From Macrostomum hystrix (taxonomy: Eukaryota > Platyhelminthes > Macrostomidae), in the NCBI GenBank assembly GCA_950097015.1, contig CATNEN010000007.1, positions 8,619,001 to 8,683,000 on the forward strand: a DNA stretch of 64,000 nt, given 5' to 3'. Both the position numbers and the translations under genes were made by a program. Each line of letters begins with the position of its first letter. Positions within the stretch are counted from its first letter, which is position 1. Below the pieces are notes generated by a model. That model ran no database searches. It was not told where the DNA came from and saw nothing but the letters and a program-made list of their open reading frames with translations. Positions 24,301-34,218 of this stretch are shown here, in pieces.

Positions 24301-24633
24301 ACTGAAGGATTTGGGGATAACTGTGGCCTCACTGAAGGATCAGGGGATAACTGTGGCCTCACTGAAGGATCAGGGCCAACTGCTCGCTCTCTGTGTACTA
24401 AGTAATGCCTCGAGTCGTTTTCCCGCAGAGGCCCAGCCACTGAGAGGTCTGCAGTGTCCGCGGCTCACCCTTATGTCCATCAGTGACAGCCGCAGGCTGT
24501 GCACCTGGCTGCAGATCCTGGCCCTGGCAGCTCGCAGGCCTGGCGTCTCCCGCTGAGAATCAGCCGCCCAGTCCAGGTGAAAGTTGCGCAATGAGCTCAG
24601 AGCACAGGCCAGCTGCACCTCGGCGGCCTCCAT
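13615..24633 (-). CDS. Rho guanine nucleotide exchange factor with DH domain
   Basis: Eight exons in transcription order: 24633-24469 (ATG), 20403-20201, 19566-19460, 16712-16468, 15507-15228, 15119-14990, 14860-14080, 13872-13615 (stop). All introns are GT..AG, every join agrees in phase, and the total is 2169 nt or 722 aa. The Dbl-homology domain spans roughly residues 335-528. It starts with the CR1-like EEIVETERKY and contains the conserved TPVQRLPRYLLLL helix. DH domains catalyse GDP/GTP exchange on Rho GTPases. No PH domain follows; the tail is low-complexity and basic. The exon before the DH domain encodes His-Gln and poly-Gln runs, and exon 2 has a Leu-rich helical segment. DH without PH recalls vertebrate ARHGEF33, but I cannot prove orthology. 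The first exon is the least certain, since it is linked only by phase across a 4-kb intron. Confidence 0.72.
15279..15398. repeat. CAG/CTG and TGCTGG coding microsatellites
   Basis: Both lie in RhoGEF exon 5 on the minus strand. The ctg run at 15279-15299 encodes poly-Gln, and the ctggtg hexamers at about 15343-15398 encode alternating His-Gln. Such tracts are likely to vary in length between alleles. Confidence 0.9.
15849..16370 (+). mobile_element. MITE-like element, nearly full length (RhoGEF intron 4)
   Basis: Starts with tttagcagtagaaagacca and ends ggtctttctaccgttaa, an imperfect inverted terminal repeat. Internal blocks are shared with the copies at 4818 and 58097. There is no ORF. 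It lies between RhoGEF exons 4 (16712-16468) and 5 (15507-15228). Confidence 0.7.
17987..18745. repeat. 15-nt minisatellite, about 50 copies (RhoGEF intron 3)
   Basis: The unit gtgattctcctgctg has frequent variants (ccttctgt, catgctgt, cttgaagt, ctgcgatt). A block of roughly 180 bp is repeated within the array (compare 18300-18430 with 18525-18640). A related caacagccttgcaacag array lies just before it at about 17900-17970. A 262-codon minus-strand open frame here is an artefact of the 15-nt period. Confidence 0.95.
19610..19820 (-). mobile_element. tRNA-derived SINE-like element, family B
   Basis: The minus-strand head resembles a tRNA: gttgtagcccagtagttag (A-box region) and ggttcgattcccgac (B box) at about 19745-19818. 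The body (agacacttagcattgaattgc) and the (aat)n tail near 19610-19626 match the plus-strand copies at 49297 and 59020. A 15-bp perfect inverted repeat (19649-19663 / 19688-19702) lies in the body. Confidence 0.7.
21415..21901 (-). mobile_element. MITE-like element, inverted copy (RhoGEF intron 1)
   Basis: In reverse orientation relative to the copies at 4818, 15849 and 58097. It ends with ggtctttctactgctaaa at its right edge and shares the caaggacaactgacatt block. A poly-C run of 12 immediately precedes it at 21403-21414. Confidence 0.65.
22021..22235 (-). mobile_element. SINE-like element, family A
   Basis: Its reverse complement matches 3651-3860 throughout: a tRNA-like head with tggcagagcggttaacgcg, then the body through ctgcctgacgatgagaaagt. 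It sits directly beside the 24-nt satellite at 22255. Confidence 0.7.
22255..22772. repeat. 24-nt minisatellite, about 21.5 copies (RhoGEF intron 1)
   Basis: The unit begins ggtggcccaaatact and ends aatatctgt. It is almost perfectly homogeneous; only one unit near 22321 carries a g for t. The 24-nt period keeps frames open (ICGGPNTN in one frame), but the array lies in an intron of a gene on the other strand, so I do not call it coding. Confidence 0.96.
23080..24376. repeat. 30-nt minisatellite, about 43 copies, with higher-order structure
   Basis: The unit reads ggataactgtggcctcactg plus aaggatcagg. Variants (tgtggc/tatggc, tcagg/tttgg, and a rarer caaggattggcggatacc type) recur in a patterned way, so multi-unit blocks have been duplicated. 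The 487- and 251-codon open frames are products of the 30-nt period. Confidence 0.96.
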
Positions 24634-24639
24634 TTTCAG

Positions 24640-25922
24640 ATTTTCGTTTATGGTCAAACCCTAGAATAGCATAGCTGGGTGCTGCCACTGCATATTTGCT
24701 TATTTTATAGCCTTGCAGCCACAGGGTGAGGGAAAGCAGTGAATAACTGGTCCATCTTTTCTGTCGTGTGCCTGCGGATCCGTGCTGCCCAGTCCATGGC
24801 TCCTCTCTCTCTTCTTCTATCTGCAGCATCACAGCCCACCAAACAGCACAGAGACGAGGTCTTGCCCAGCTTTCTTCAAAAATTCAGCTTTGCGTGGGCG
24901 GAGTTTTTGCCGGCCAGCTGGGGCGAGGGTGCAAATTGTTTATCATATGCGGAAAAAAGTTGATTGAACTGATGCGTACAGTTTTCAGATGATTAGCTGA
25001 TGTTTCGGATAAACAGATTTGGCGGCTCAAGAGTCAGGCGAGATCCTGCCGAGTAGCGCAGGCATCCGCAAAAAGTTCTTTAATAAAAAGGAGCTGTCTG
25101 CCTCAGTTAAATAATCCGGATTGTCCTATACTTCAGAGGAAAAAAAACTAAAAAAAATACAAAACGCACCAGGCCTACTAGAAGTAGCAACGATAGGGCA
25201 TTTGACTTTGTTTCCTTGATCCTGACTTTGATCCTTTGATGCGCTCAAATTCGAAATTCTCACTTGAGGTTTGGCTTCTGGCGTTCCGCCCCCATCCAGC
25301 TCCAGTTTAGAATTGAACTGTGCATGGGATTTCAGGCACGGGACTCGGTCCTCAATAAGAGAGAGCGCTGCGTTGTCACAGCAACAAGTGCTGCCCAGGT
25401 CTCTGATGCTAGAAAAAAACTTAATAGCAGTTGAGCGAGGCTGACATGCTTTAGAAAGCAGGAGCAGACAGAAGCTGCATCTCAACGCGGCGTGAGGCAC
25501 TGCGGAAATCAATACAACCAACAGCATGAAAACCGAGGAGAGGAAATTCTAGCAAATTGGCATTCATCCGGTTTGCAAACCATGAAACCACTCAGGAGCC
25601 CCTGCTGTTCAGCCGTGTCTTCATGAGTAAGCAGTCTATGCAAGCAGTCAGCAGCAAAAGTACAACCAGGAAGCGCTCAAACCATCTCACCTGGCATTCC
25701 CGCCATCCTCTGACTTGTTTCGCATGATAAAAAAGGCTGCGACCGAGTGGAGCTCGCATTGGCCAGAGCTCACGAACCAATGAAATGTCTGCATCATGGC
25801 AGTTGCGTGATTGTGTTAAAATACAACAAAATTGGAAGCAGCAATAGGATGATAGTCTAATAGTGAGTTGTTGAGACCTACTGACCTGCAGACCAACCTA
25901 TATTTCGTAAGAAAACGGCAGT
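24640..25922. other. Region upstream of RhoGEF; one weak minus-strand ORF
   Basis: A minus-strand ORF opens at an ATG at 25527 with a signal-peptide-like start (MLLVVLISAVP) and several cysteines, and could end at a donor near 25247. I find no convincing partner exon, so it may be a decayed first exon of a secreted protein. Nothing else is supported here. Confidence 0.25.
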
Positions 25923-27223
25923 ATGTAAGTATTTTAGCCTCTGCAATTAGTAATTTTAATTCCGTCCTATGAAAAGGCATTGCTATACGACCAGTTCTGC
26001 CTTAAATACGCCGATTTTCTCAGGCAAAATCTGTTTCCGTCGCTGCTGCTGCTGCTGCTTTCTGACTGGAGTCAGTCAGAAAAAGTCCGCATCGACTTTC
26101 GAACGGTCCGTGCCGCCCCGAAAGCTCTCGAGGCCGGCAACTCGCGACTGCTGGGACCGGTGAGCGGGCCAGCGAGCTGCCAGGTGGAGTGCGCGGCCGA
26201 CCCCGCATGCCAGGTGGTGCACCATGCCAACTCCACCTGCCGACTGGGAAACCGGACCGCCTGGACCGAAGGTTGGTCGGGTGAAGCCGGCGCGGTCAGC
26301 TATTTGAAGATGCCGAAACCGGAGCTGCTGGCGGGCCTGTCCAACTGCACGGAGCTGTTCGTGAGCTTCAACCCTTGGATGCCGCCGGTGGCCAGCCCGG
26401 GATCGGCAGTGATCACCAGGTGCAAATTATACCTAGTCGTGTGAAAGAAGGCCTCTTGGGCGGGAAGGCACTGCACCGATACATTCACTCAACAAAGAGC
26501 TGCCAAGCTGCCCTGCCCTGCCCTGTTCAGACGGAAGTTTGGCCCTCATGGGATTAAAATCACAAGAAGCAAGACCCAGTCCTTAAGGCTCTGCTGCTCA
26601 CGCATTCACTCCGCTTGATGCTCCCTATGTGAGACTCCCTCCAGCACTCTCCTGCTTCATCGAACAGGTCGCAAGTGACGGACGGCAGCCGCGGTCTCCG
26701 GTTCTTCGGCAACAGCACCTCCTATGTGAACATCGAGCCGGTGAACTTTCGCAACACCCTGTCCGGAAATGTGACCTTCTTTGTCAAGTTTATACGCAAT
26801 TTTACCACCACGACGACAGGAAACAAGGCTCTGTTCACAATGTTCAACTCCACACTTGGCCTTGACATTGATCGCGTCGGGTCACTGACCATAAACTCCG
26901 GCTTGCTCACTTTCTACTACCTGAACCAGGTGAAGTTTCGGCCAGCCTATCCGGTGCTGCCCATCGACGACAATCGGGAACACCTCGTCTCTTTGGCATT
27001 GGTTCTGAACATCGACGCCTGGAACGCCTCTTGCTTCGTTTCCGGAGTGCAACACGAGCTGCAGGCGTCGACCAAAGCGTTGCCAACCTACATTCCCGAC
27101 GCGATCAGGCTGGGCTACGCCGCGGTTGACAACAACCAGTTCGACGGCGAGTTCATCTGCTTCGCCATGTTCAGCAGGGCTCTCATTGCCGAGGAAGTGA
27201 TGGCGTTGGACACTCTCTGCTGA
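25923..27223 (+). CDS. Secreted cysteine-rich protein with LamG-like domain
   Basis: Inferred exons: ...25923-25924 (AT of the start codon), 26024-26419, 26668-27223 (stop). No ATG precedes the signal-peptide-like sequence within the 26024 exon's own frame. Removing the 99-bp GTAAGT..TTCTCAG interval 25925-26023 creates one and gives a typical signal peptide (MQNLFPSLLLLLLSDWS). The second join (phase 2) is clean; total 317 aa. Residues about 45-100 hold a PAN-like cysteine cluster (CQVECAADPAC). The last exon, from about residue 140, resembles a concanavalin-A/LamG fold: DGSRGLRFFGN at the start, GEFICFAMFSRAL near the end. Several NxS/T glycosylation sites fit an extracellular protein. A polyadenylation signal aataaa lies at 27646-27651. 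The ligand is unknown. Confidence 0.6.
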
Positions 27224-29240
27224 ACCGACACGGTAGATAGAGGAAGCTGCGAGATCTAAAACTACATTTTTCTGCCTGGAAACTTTTGAACACGTATCCA
27301 CGAAGACTGACTTGGAGATTTGTTTAACCCGATGTCTTGAAAAATAAGAGTTTCCTATGAATCTGTTGCAGAAAGCTCCTAGAAGCACCTGGCGACAAAA
27401 AAAGTACAGTCGAAAATGTTTGATCCCAGAGCCTACTTGCAGATGAGTTTGGAAGCCATGCGGGAAGCCAGGATGACAAAAAGCATTGGCTAACAGACTG
27501 CAAACACTGAGGCAAATGGCAGGGCTGCACTGCTGTATGGGGCAGATGGCTAGATTCAGCTCACATGGGCCACACGCTGCAGACACTCAACTAGAATATG
27601 CATTGAAATTTTATAACAGAAGCGCCAAACCCCAACCAAATAGTCAATAAACATCTGTAGAGAATAGCAGTCAGTTATTGCCAGCTTAGCTTAGAATGAC
27701 GGCAATTTTAACTAATTGGAGGCTAAATGCAGTCTTCGGTAGATTGCTAAGAGACAAGTTTTGCATCCGTGAGATGGGTTGCTAATGATTGCCCGATCGC
27801 ATTCCCTCGGGTCTAAAGGCTGGACTAGGTTCCCTAGGTTCACTAACCCAATTGGGCCAGTTGGACCTCAGCTAATTAAACTGAAGGCAGAACCTTTATC
27901 ATAAAACACTCAATTCGGCTTAAATATACAACACGCAACAGAGTTTTTAACTATCTCGTTAAAAATTTTCGCAAAACATCATTTAATATTCAATGCTGCA
28001 AAAAGCTTCTTCCATGACAGGTAACGAATCTAGAGGTGCTTTTATTTCAAGATCTGAGACATTGTTGCGAGCGTATGGTGAATTTCCTGAACGTGAGTTT
28101 TCAGTAAATTCTTTCATCAAACAAAATATCAGAAAAGTAATTTAAATTTGTCCAGCTGAGTCTCATCCAATCCTCAATAAGCAGCTGCCTGCAGCGCTGA
28201 TAACATCCGGAGAGACTCAGGCAGCTATTGTCTGCGATACGAGAGGGACCCTTGCCTGCAGACAATAGCTGCCTGAGTCTATCCGGCTGTTATCAGCGCT
28301 GCAGGCAAGGGTCCCTCTCGTATCGCAGACAATAGCTGCCTGAGTCTATCCGGCTGTTATCAGCGCTGCAGGCAAGGGTCCCTCTCGTATCGCAGACAAT
28401 AGCTGCCTGAGTCTATCCGGCTGTTATCAGCGCTGCAGGCAAGGGTCCCTCTCGAGTAGCATGGGTTAGCAGAACCCTGCCGAACAGTGGAGAGATAGGA
28501 GCGCCCGCGGGTGGTGGGGCTAGCTCGAGGTTGACCGAGTGTGGGGCGTTGGCCGCACATGGGGTGGTGGGGGCCGGGGGAAGGATTGTAGAATCCTGCC
28601 GAACAGAGAGATAGGAGCGCCCGGGTGGCGGGGCTCGCAGAGCTGGATTGGGGTTGGGTTGGTTCATATTTTTACACTGGGACTGGCTAACACCGCAGTG
28701 ATAGGAGGAGAGGGCGGCTATCAAATTGCTGGTGTTGGGTGCTTTGGGGCGGTGTGGTGGAACTCTGCCGATCTCAGCAAAAAATGGAGCAGGCTGGAAG
28801 TGGGAATTGTGAATAACTTAAATCAGCGGTCATAATATTTAGGGGTGTGGCTGGGGTGGAGGTTTCGAAGGGCTTCAAAGAGGAGGAGCGCAGAGAGTTT
28901 TTTAAATCCATAGGGTAGAATTAATATGTGAATCAACTCTTAAGTTCCCATTAAAGTTTTGTTCGTTATGATTCCATTATTTTATGGCTGACACTAACCC
29001 CCATATTTTAATTTAGTGTACATGTACACTAGTGCAAGTGGGTCGGTTTGGGGTGGCGCGCAGTGAGGATTGGCTGGGGCAGCGAGTTGGGTTGGTTGTT
29101 ATGTCATGATCATGTACATGTAGCCTAGAGGGGATGGGGTTGTGTGTTGCGCCCAGCAGGAGCAACAGCAGCAGGCGCTTAACTTAACTTAACTTAAGCG
29201 ATTGGCGCTGGCGAGACGGAGCTGGTAGCTCACTCGGCGC
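27224..29240. other. Intergenic region with repeats
   Basis: 27224-27660 is probably the 3' UTR of the LamG-like gene. Beyond the 67-bp cluster (28185-28461) there are two related GC-rich segments near 28460-28520 and 28585-28640 that share ctgccgaacag and agataggagcgcccg, so they look like another old duplication. No gene is seen. Confidence 0.5.
28185..28461. repeat. 67-bp direct repeats preceded by an inverted copy
   Basis: Copies of the unit start with gacaatagctgcctgag at 28261, 28328 and 28395 (period exactly 67). About 28190-28260 is the reverse complement of most of one unit (ctgataacatccgg, ggcagctattgtctgcg, cgagagggacccttg), forming a near-palindrome centred near 28258. Confidence 0.9.
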
Positions 29241-29243
29241 CTC

Positions 29244-29522
29244 ATGCCCCTACAACTACAACAGCAGCAGGCCAGCGCCGCCCCGGGGAGCAGCGCTGCC
29301 CAGCAGCAGCTGCCCGTTGAACAATTGGACGCTGAGTTGGACTCCCTTATTCGAGACATTGGTTTGGATGCTGCTGCAATGGTTGGCCTGCCCGCAGCTT
29401 CTGTGCCCGCCTCTATCCAGATTCCGGATCGAAGCGTCATTCAACTTGTGCTGCCACCGGTAACAGGTGCTGGATATATTGTAAAATCTGGTACTTTTGA
29501 GTTTGTCATCACGCCAATATAA
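29244..29522 (+). CDS. Hypothetical small protein, 92 aa
   Basis: Opens with ATG at 29244 in a Gln-rich start (MPLQLQQQQ). It then reads as a plausible protein (QLPVEQLDAELDSL... near residue 25) ending in aliphatic strands. I do not recognise it. It lies upstream of, and on the same strand as, the polymerase remnant, so it may belong to the Maverick-like element. Confidence 0.3.
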   Translation: MPLQLQQQQASAAPGSSAAQQQLPVEQLDAELDSLIRDIGLDAAAMVGLPAASVPASIQIPDRSVIQLVLPPVTGAGYIVKSGTFEFVITPI

Positions 29523-30036
29523 GTCTTTTTTATGTTGTGCTAAAACTATTTCATAAAAGTGTAGTTTCAAAGTGAAATTAGAGGGATATTAAGAACACTT
29601 TTGGCATTTGCTTGAAAGTTAAAGCGTAGGTACAAAGCGAGCTGAGTAATCTAGGGTTACGAGCCGTATTGCAAAGTTCTGAAAAATTTAGGGGGGGGAC
29701 ACGCAGTATTCCAGCACATTGCTTTGAATACTCGTATTCGTACTATTAGAATTGTTTTAGGAATTTTGTCAAGTTTGATGCTGCTGCTGATGGAATTGCA
29801 CATTTTTATGTTCTTTTAAATAAAATGTTGTTGTGCGGAGCAATGCTTCCATTAGTTACTGGATAAATGCGTTTATAGTTTTTTTATTTTTCTAAAAAAA
29901 TTAGGTGAAAAGATATCAAATTTTGTGCGATAAGTAAATTCTTTTAAATTTATTGAAACTGAGAATTACATTTTTAAATTATAGAGGTAAAAAATTTCAG
30001 CTGGAGTCCTCAATTCCAAGTGAGGATCCCCAAGGT

Positions 30037-30294
30037 ATGGATAGCTCAGCTAACTTAAGCGATCGCGAGTCATCAGACGAGAACTGGAGCAAGTCTGATG
30101 AAGCTGCCGGATGGAGTGAGTCGGGTGATTCAATGGAAAACTGGTCCGAGTCTGGCTCTGAAGTCCTACCCTCGGAAAGTGTCGAATCCGCATCAGAGTC
30201 AGCAAGTGCGGCTGGCAGTCAATTGGCACCATCTGGTGGAGGCAGCAGTGTCTCCAGCGTCAATAGCAACCGCAACAGCAAGCAACATTGCTGA
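30037..30294 (+). CDS. Hypothetical acidic serine-rich protein, 85 aa
   Basis: ATG at 30037. The product is rich in Ser, Glu and Asp, with repeated WSES/WSKS motifs, and ends SNRNSKQHC. It is low-complexity with no recognisable family. It could be a virion or regulatory protein of the surrounding element, or chance. Confidence 0.3.
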   Translation: MDSSANLSDRESSDENWSKSDEAAGWSESGDSMENWSESGSEVLPSESVESASESASAAGSQLAPSGGGSSVSSVNSNRNSKQHC

Positions 30295-32156
30295 ACAACC
30301 TGGCGAGTTGAAGCTATTTGGGTTCAGGAAATATTTTATGCTAGTCGGTCATTATTATATTTATTTTTTCGAACATTTACAATCGACTTAATTGTTTCCA
30401 AATTAAAGCAAACCTCAAACAAAAATGGAATAAAATCAGTGATTTTTAATCAATATTCATTATATTCTCTCTCCAGCGTGCATATGTATATTTATATTGC
30501 ATCAAAAAACTAATTCGATTTATTTAATTACTTCCACAGGTACTCCTCAAGTTCAGGTCATCAGAGCTCACAATGGCATCCTTCAAGTTTTTCGTATGGC
30601 TCCCAGGCAGGAAGGACTCGAAGCACTCGCTTTCGTCAGATCATGCAAGGATCTAGTGAGGAAAACACTTTCTGATCAGCTAACTGACTCTAACCGGATA
30701 GTCCGCGCTCAGTTGCGTTTCAACGTGCAGATGAAGAGAATGAGAGCTGGTGAGGTGATTGCAGAAGAAGATAAGTGGATCAATAGCTGTCTTGAAGAAA
30801 TCAATTCGATTGAAGAGTTCGACGATTGGTGGGCTCGCCAAGTAGGCGCGTGTGAGCGAATGATCGACTGCCTAAACACCAATGGTAGTGGCTGGATTCT
30901 CGACGTTGCCAATTCTTTGGATGTGTGCATTGCTCAGCGAGACCGGATCCGATTTTACATTGGTCGAAGCCAAAACTTTGCCTTGCCCGAAGCGCTCAAG
31001 CGAAAGAAAGCAGTCATAAACCAAGTGAGTGAGACAACCGCTTTCCTTATGCCTGCCTCGCAGTTCTTCATCATGGTTCAGAGACGTTGCGCAAGTCCCC
31101 ATTTGTTGTCAACGTATGCACCTTGGCTAGATAAGCTCAATCTAGATGGGGTTTCCGAGCCGGTAACTCTAAACAATCTGGAGAATCAGAATCCGAACTT
31201 TTGTTTCACGGTACTAACGTGGCTAAGAGGGCGTGCGGAAGTATTGAGGCAACCGAAGGCCAAAGTTGTGGCAGGAAGGCGTGTCATTCCATTGATCTAT
31301 TCGTGCAGCAGCAACAATGCTGAAGAGGAGGATGATTGTCGGATGAGGAAGAAGTTGTCGCACCTCAAGCGCACTGGTGTGGTATTGTCAGTTTGAATCG
31401 ACTACTCAACAGCAAAGATGGTCTCCACCAGCGAAAGTGGTGCGAGCGCTGCCTGTCAGGATTTCGCTCTGAGGAGCGATTGGAAAAGCATAGACAGGAC
31501 TGCTATCAAAGTGTCGAGTGCACTGTTCGAGAGGTGATGCCCAGTGTCGAGAAGAACACACTCCAATTCAACAACTGGCAAAACACTATATCGCCTCCGT
31601 TTGTTGCCTATGCCGATTTTGAGGCTTTCAATTCTCCGTGCTCTGAAGCAGCAGTCTCAACAAGCTTGATTGATACCGCAATCGAAAACCCAGGTGCTTC
31701 ATCGCCAAAAAGTGGAATGGTTCACCTTACAGATTATCATCCCGCAGCCGCTGGCTACATCCTTCTCCAAAGGGGGGACACAATCGGTCCTCGATTGCGA
31801 GGCACGGACGCTTGTCTGAAGCTTTTTTGTGAGACTGATTCTGAGAGTTGCGTCGAAAAATTTCTGCGGTCGCTTGAAAAAGATGCTAGAGAAATCTATC
31901 TGTGGAATAAGACGTACAGCCACCAACCTAAGGCTTTAAGCGCTGAGAGTGAAAAGACATTCACCGATTCTACTGCTTGCTATCGCTGCGGAATGGCCTT
32001 TTCAGACTCTTCTCTGAAACACTGGGATCATGATCGTGAGAGATACAATTCAGACTACTGACAACAGTAGAAAAGCAAAGACTTGGCTGCAAAACTCTCA
32101 CATAACACTAAGAAAGTATCGCCATAAAAATGGCAAGCTTAAAAGAGACTTCTGTG

Positions 32157-32272
32157 CACACTAAGAGTGGTGGGAGAGGACGGCGTGTGGCTATGGCTGA
32201 CTGACGAAGGCAAACAAGCCAGAAACCGGTCTCGGTCTGCCAGCGCGAGGTTCGTTCCCCACTTTTAGTGTG
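32157..32272. mobile_element. 116-bp insertion with inverted ends and a tRNA-like B box
   Basis: It begins cacactaagagtgg and ends ccacttttagtgtg, which are inverted repeats of each other with one mismatch. Inside is gcgaggttcgttccc, a B-box-like string. The polymerase similarity stops just before it and resumes just after it, so it is a later insertion. Confidence 0.6.
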
Positions 32273-32602
32273 CTACAATGATCATCTGACGGGCGAGTTC
32301 AAAGGGGCATCTGTGCTGATTGTAACATGAGAGCTCAACTCAAGCGTCGCTTTTTGCCTATTTTCTTTCACAACCTCGCTGGTTATGATGTACACCTAAT
32401 TTTTTCCACTGCTCTGAAGCGAAAGATAAATAGGAAACTATCTGTTGTTCCTCAGTCAATCGAACGCTACTTGTCTTTAAAAGCGGAATTTTTCGTCGAT
32501 ATTTTTGAAATTGATGAAAAGCAGAAGCCGATATCGTTCGTCCTGCAATTTCTTGATTCCCTACAGTTTCTAAACTGTAGCCTGGACAGCCTGATGCGGA
32601 AC

Positions 32603-32665
32603 ATGGAGGCTAGTGAGTCTAGGAGGCTAGTGAGTCTAGGAGGCTAGGAGGCTAGGAGGCTAGTG
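32603..32665. repeat. Short tandem repeat gaggctagtgagtctag
   Basis: About four imperfect copies with 17-nt and 9-nt (aggctagga) spacing, inside the polymerase remnant. It breaks the frame. Confidence 0.85.
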
Positions 32666-33512
32666 AGTGTCACGTGACAATGCAAATGAGGAACATGTTT
32701 CCCAATGTCTCTGAGTCTTTTGTTACGATTTTCTGCAAGGCAGCGCCGACTTATTAGTCACGACGTTACCAGATCAGAAGGATTTTTTCAACACGCTGAC
32801 AAAGTCCGAGTGCAGTGACGCTGACTACAATCATGCTCAGCGAGCTTGGCACGAATTCGATTGCCAGAACCTTGCCGATTACATGAGGAGCTACTTAGAG
32901 CGAGACATTCGCCGATTGGCAGATGTTTTCGAGTCTTTTCGAAAATTGAGCCTTCAGGATGACGGGTTAGATCCCATCCATTATGTCACTACACCTGGAC
33001 TGTCATTCGATTCCGCTCTAAAGACAACTGGAACAAAATTGGTGCTCCTAACCGACGCGGACATGTACCGAATGTTCGAGCAAGGGATTCGAGGAGGCAT
33101 CACATTTGTCAACATTCATCAGGTCGATGCAAATTCCGGCAGTGATGATGCTGAAGATGAGAGCTATGCTCAGCAACATCAAGCTCCGAAGAGTGCCTTA
33201 ATTCCTCTTGACGTCAACACTTTGTATGGTGTTGCCCTCTAAATGTCGCTACCCGCAAGAGAATTTAGATGGGTTGAAAGTGAAATCATTGAAGATTGGA
33301 CTGCCGAGACATTCCTGTCTTTGAGCGAAGAATCAAGAACCGCCTATCTAGTCGAGCTGGATCTAATCTATCCTGATGCTATTCACCACAAGACAAAGGA
33401 GCTACCACTTGCACCAGAAAAGGGGCAAGTCGATTTTAACGAATTTCCGGATTTCATGAAGCAGCTCTGGAACCAACTTCAAGCGGAGGATGCTCCGCTT
33501 AAATATTGGTTT

Positions 33513-34180
33513 CTAAAACACTTTGCTCACGTAAGTGCCCCATTCAATGTCGGCTTTCATTCCAACAGTTCTCAGTAGGGAGCTCCAGTTGCAGTTCGTT
33601 GACTCGATAATACTGCAGTGCACATTGATCAGATTAGTGCTAGGGCATCCAATGCAATGGTGTGACACTTGACGACCTGGCTTGATTTTCACATCATGGA
33701 TTCCGAACCCCAGCCATTCCAGAATTTTATTGGAGGGAAGAAGCAGCTCTGCTCTGCTCGTGTTGTTCTGTACGACAGTTTTTGAGTTGCGAATCGAAAA
33801 ATGCATGCCAAGTTCTTTCGAGTTAACTCGCCCACTCAATCCAGACTCACCAGCCTCCATTTCAGACTCTCTATCACTCATGGCATCGAAGAACAGCGAC
33901 TCGATGAACTTGGCAAGAAGTTCATTTAGACGCTCCACCAGCTCCTCCTCTCTGGAAAACGTCCGGGTTGAAGAACCAGGGCCTCATGCTCTCTTCCATC
34001 TGTGATAGTGAAGCAGTAAGGCTCGTCAACATTGAACCATGCAGCAGGCAGATGGATTTCAACCAGACCTGCCTCATACTCCACATTTCGATCCAAGTAT
34101 ATAGGTGAAGGCAGGTGAAAATTAAACTCACTAGAAGTACCTTCAGCATTCTCGCTGGTAACGATATTTGTAATATACAA
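33513..34180 (-). pseudogene. Maverick-type virion-protein-like ORF, frameshifted
   Basis: Starts at 34180 with a region (SSEFNFHLPSPIYLDR, then EAGLVEIHLP) typical of an uncharacterised structural-type protein found in Maverick/adintovirus-like elements and Hydra or arthropod relatives. The frame shifts near 33950 and continues (RLNELLAKF...) to a stop at 33513. It is convergent with the polymerase remnant, with both ends meeting at about 33513-33535. A role in the particle is inferred only from element context. Confidence 0.5.
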
Positions 34181-34218
34181 TAATTTTTCCTGTAAGTCAT
34201 ACTTTTCTTAAGTCTTTC

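Larger units (their letters stand above)
30530..33535 (+). pseudogene. Maverick/Polinton-type DNA polymerase B remnant
   Basis: A protein-primed family B polymerase in pieces. The N-terminal region (30530-31335) has the GSGWILD and KKAVINQ blocks typical of Maverick polymerases. It is followed by a C2H2-like knuckle (CERCLSGF...H) and an exonuclease-type YADFEAF at about 31608-31628. Then come FFHNLAGYDVHLIF at about 32357-32398 and motif A in variant form, DVNTLYG, at about 33211-33231. Lesions: a frameshift near 31330-31370, a 116-bp insertion at 32157-32272, another frameshift near 32300-32330, repeat expansion at 32603-32665, and an in-frame stop at 33240. The palm motifs after motif A are missing; similarity ends near 33535. 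In intact elements this enzyme replicates the linear element from a terminal protein; this copy is dead. Confidence 0.75.

Noticed and set aside
23093-24556. 487-codon plus-strand frame of ASLKDQGITV repeats
   Set aside because: A 30-nt array is open by period alone; there is no start context, and it lies in an intron of the opposite-strand RhoGEF.
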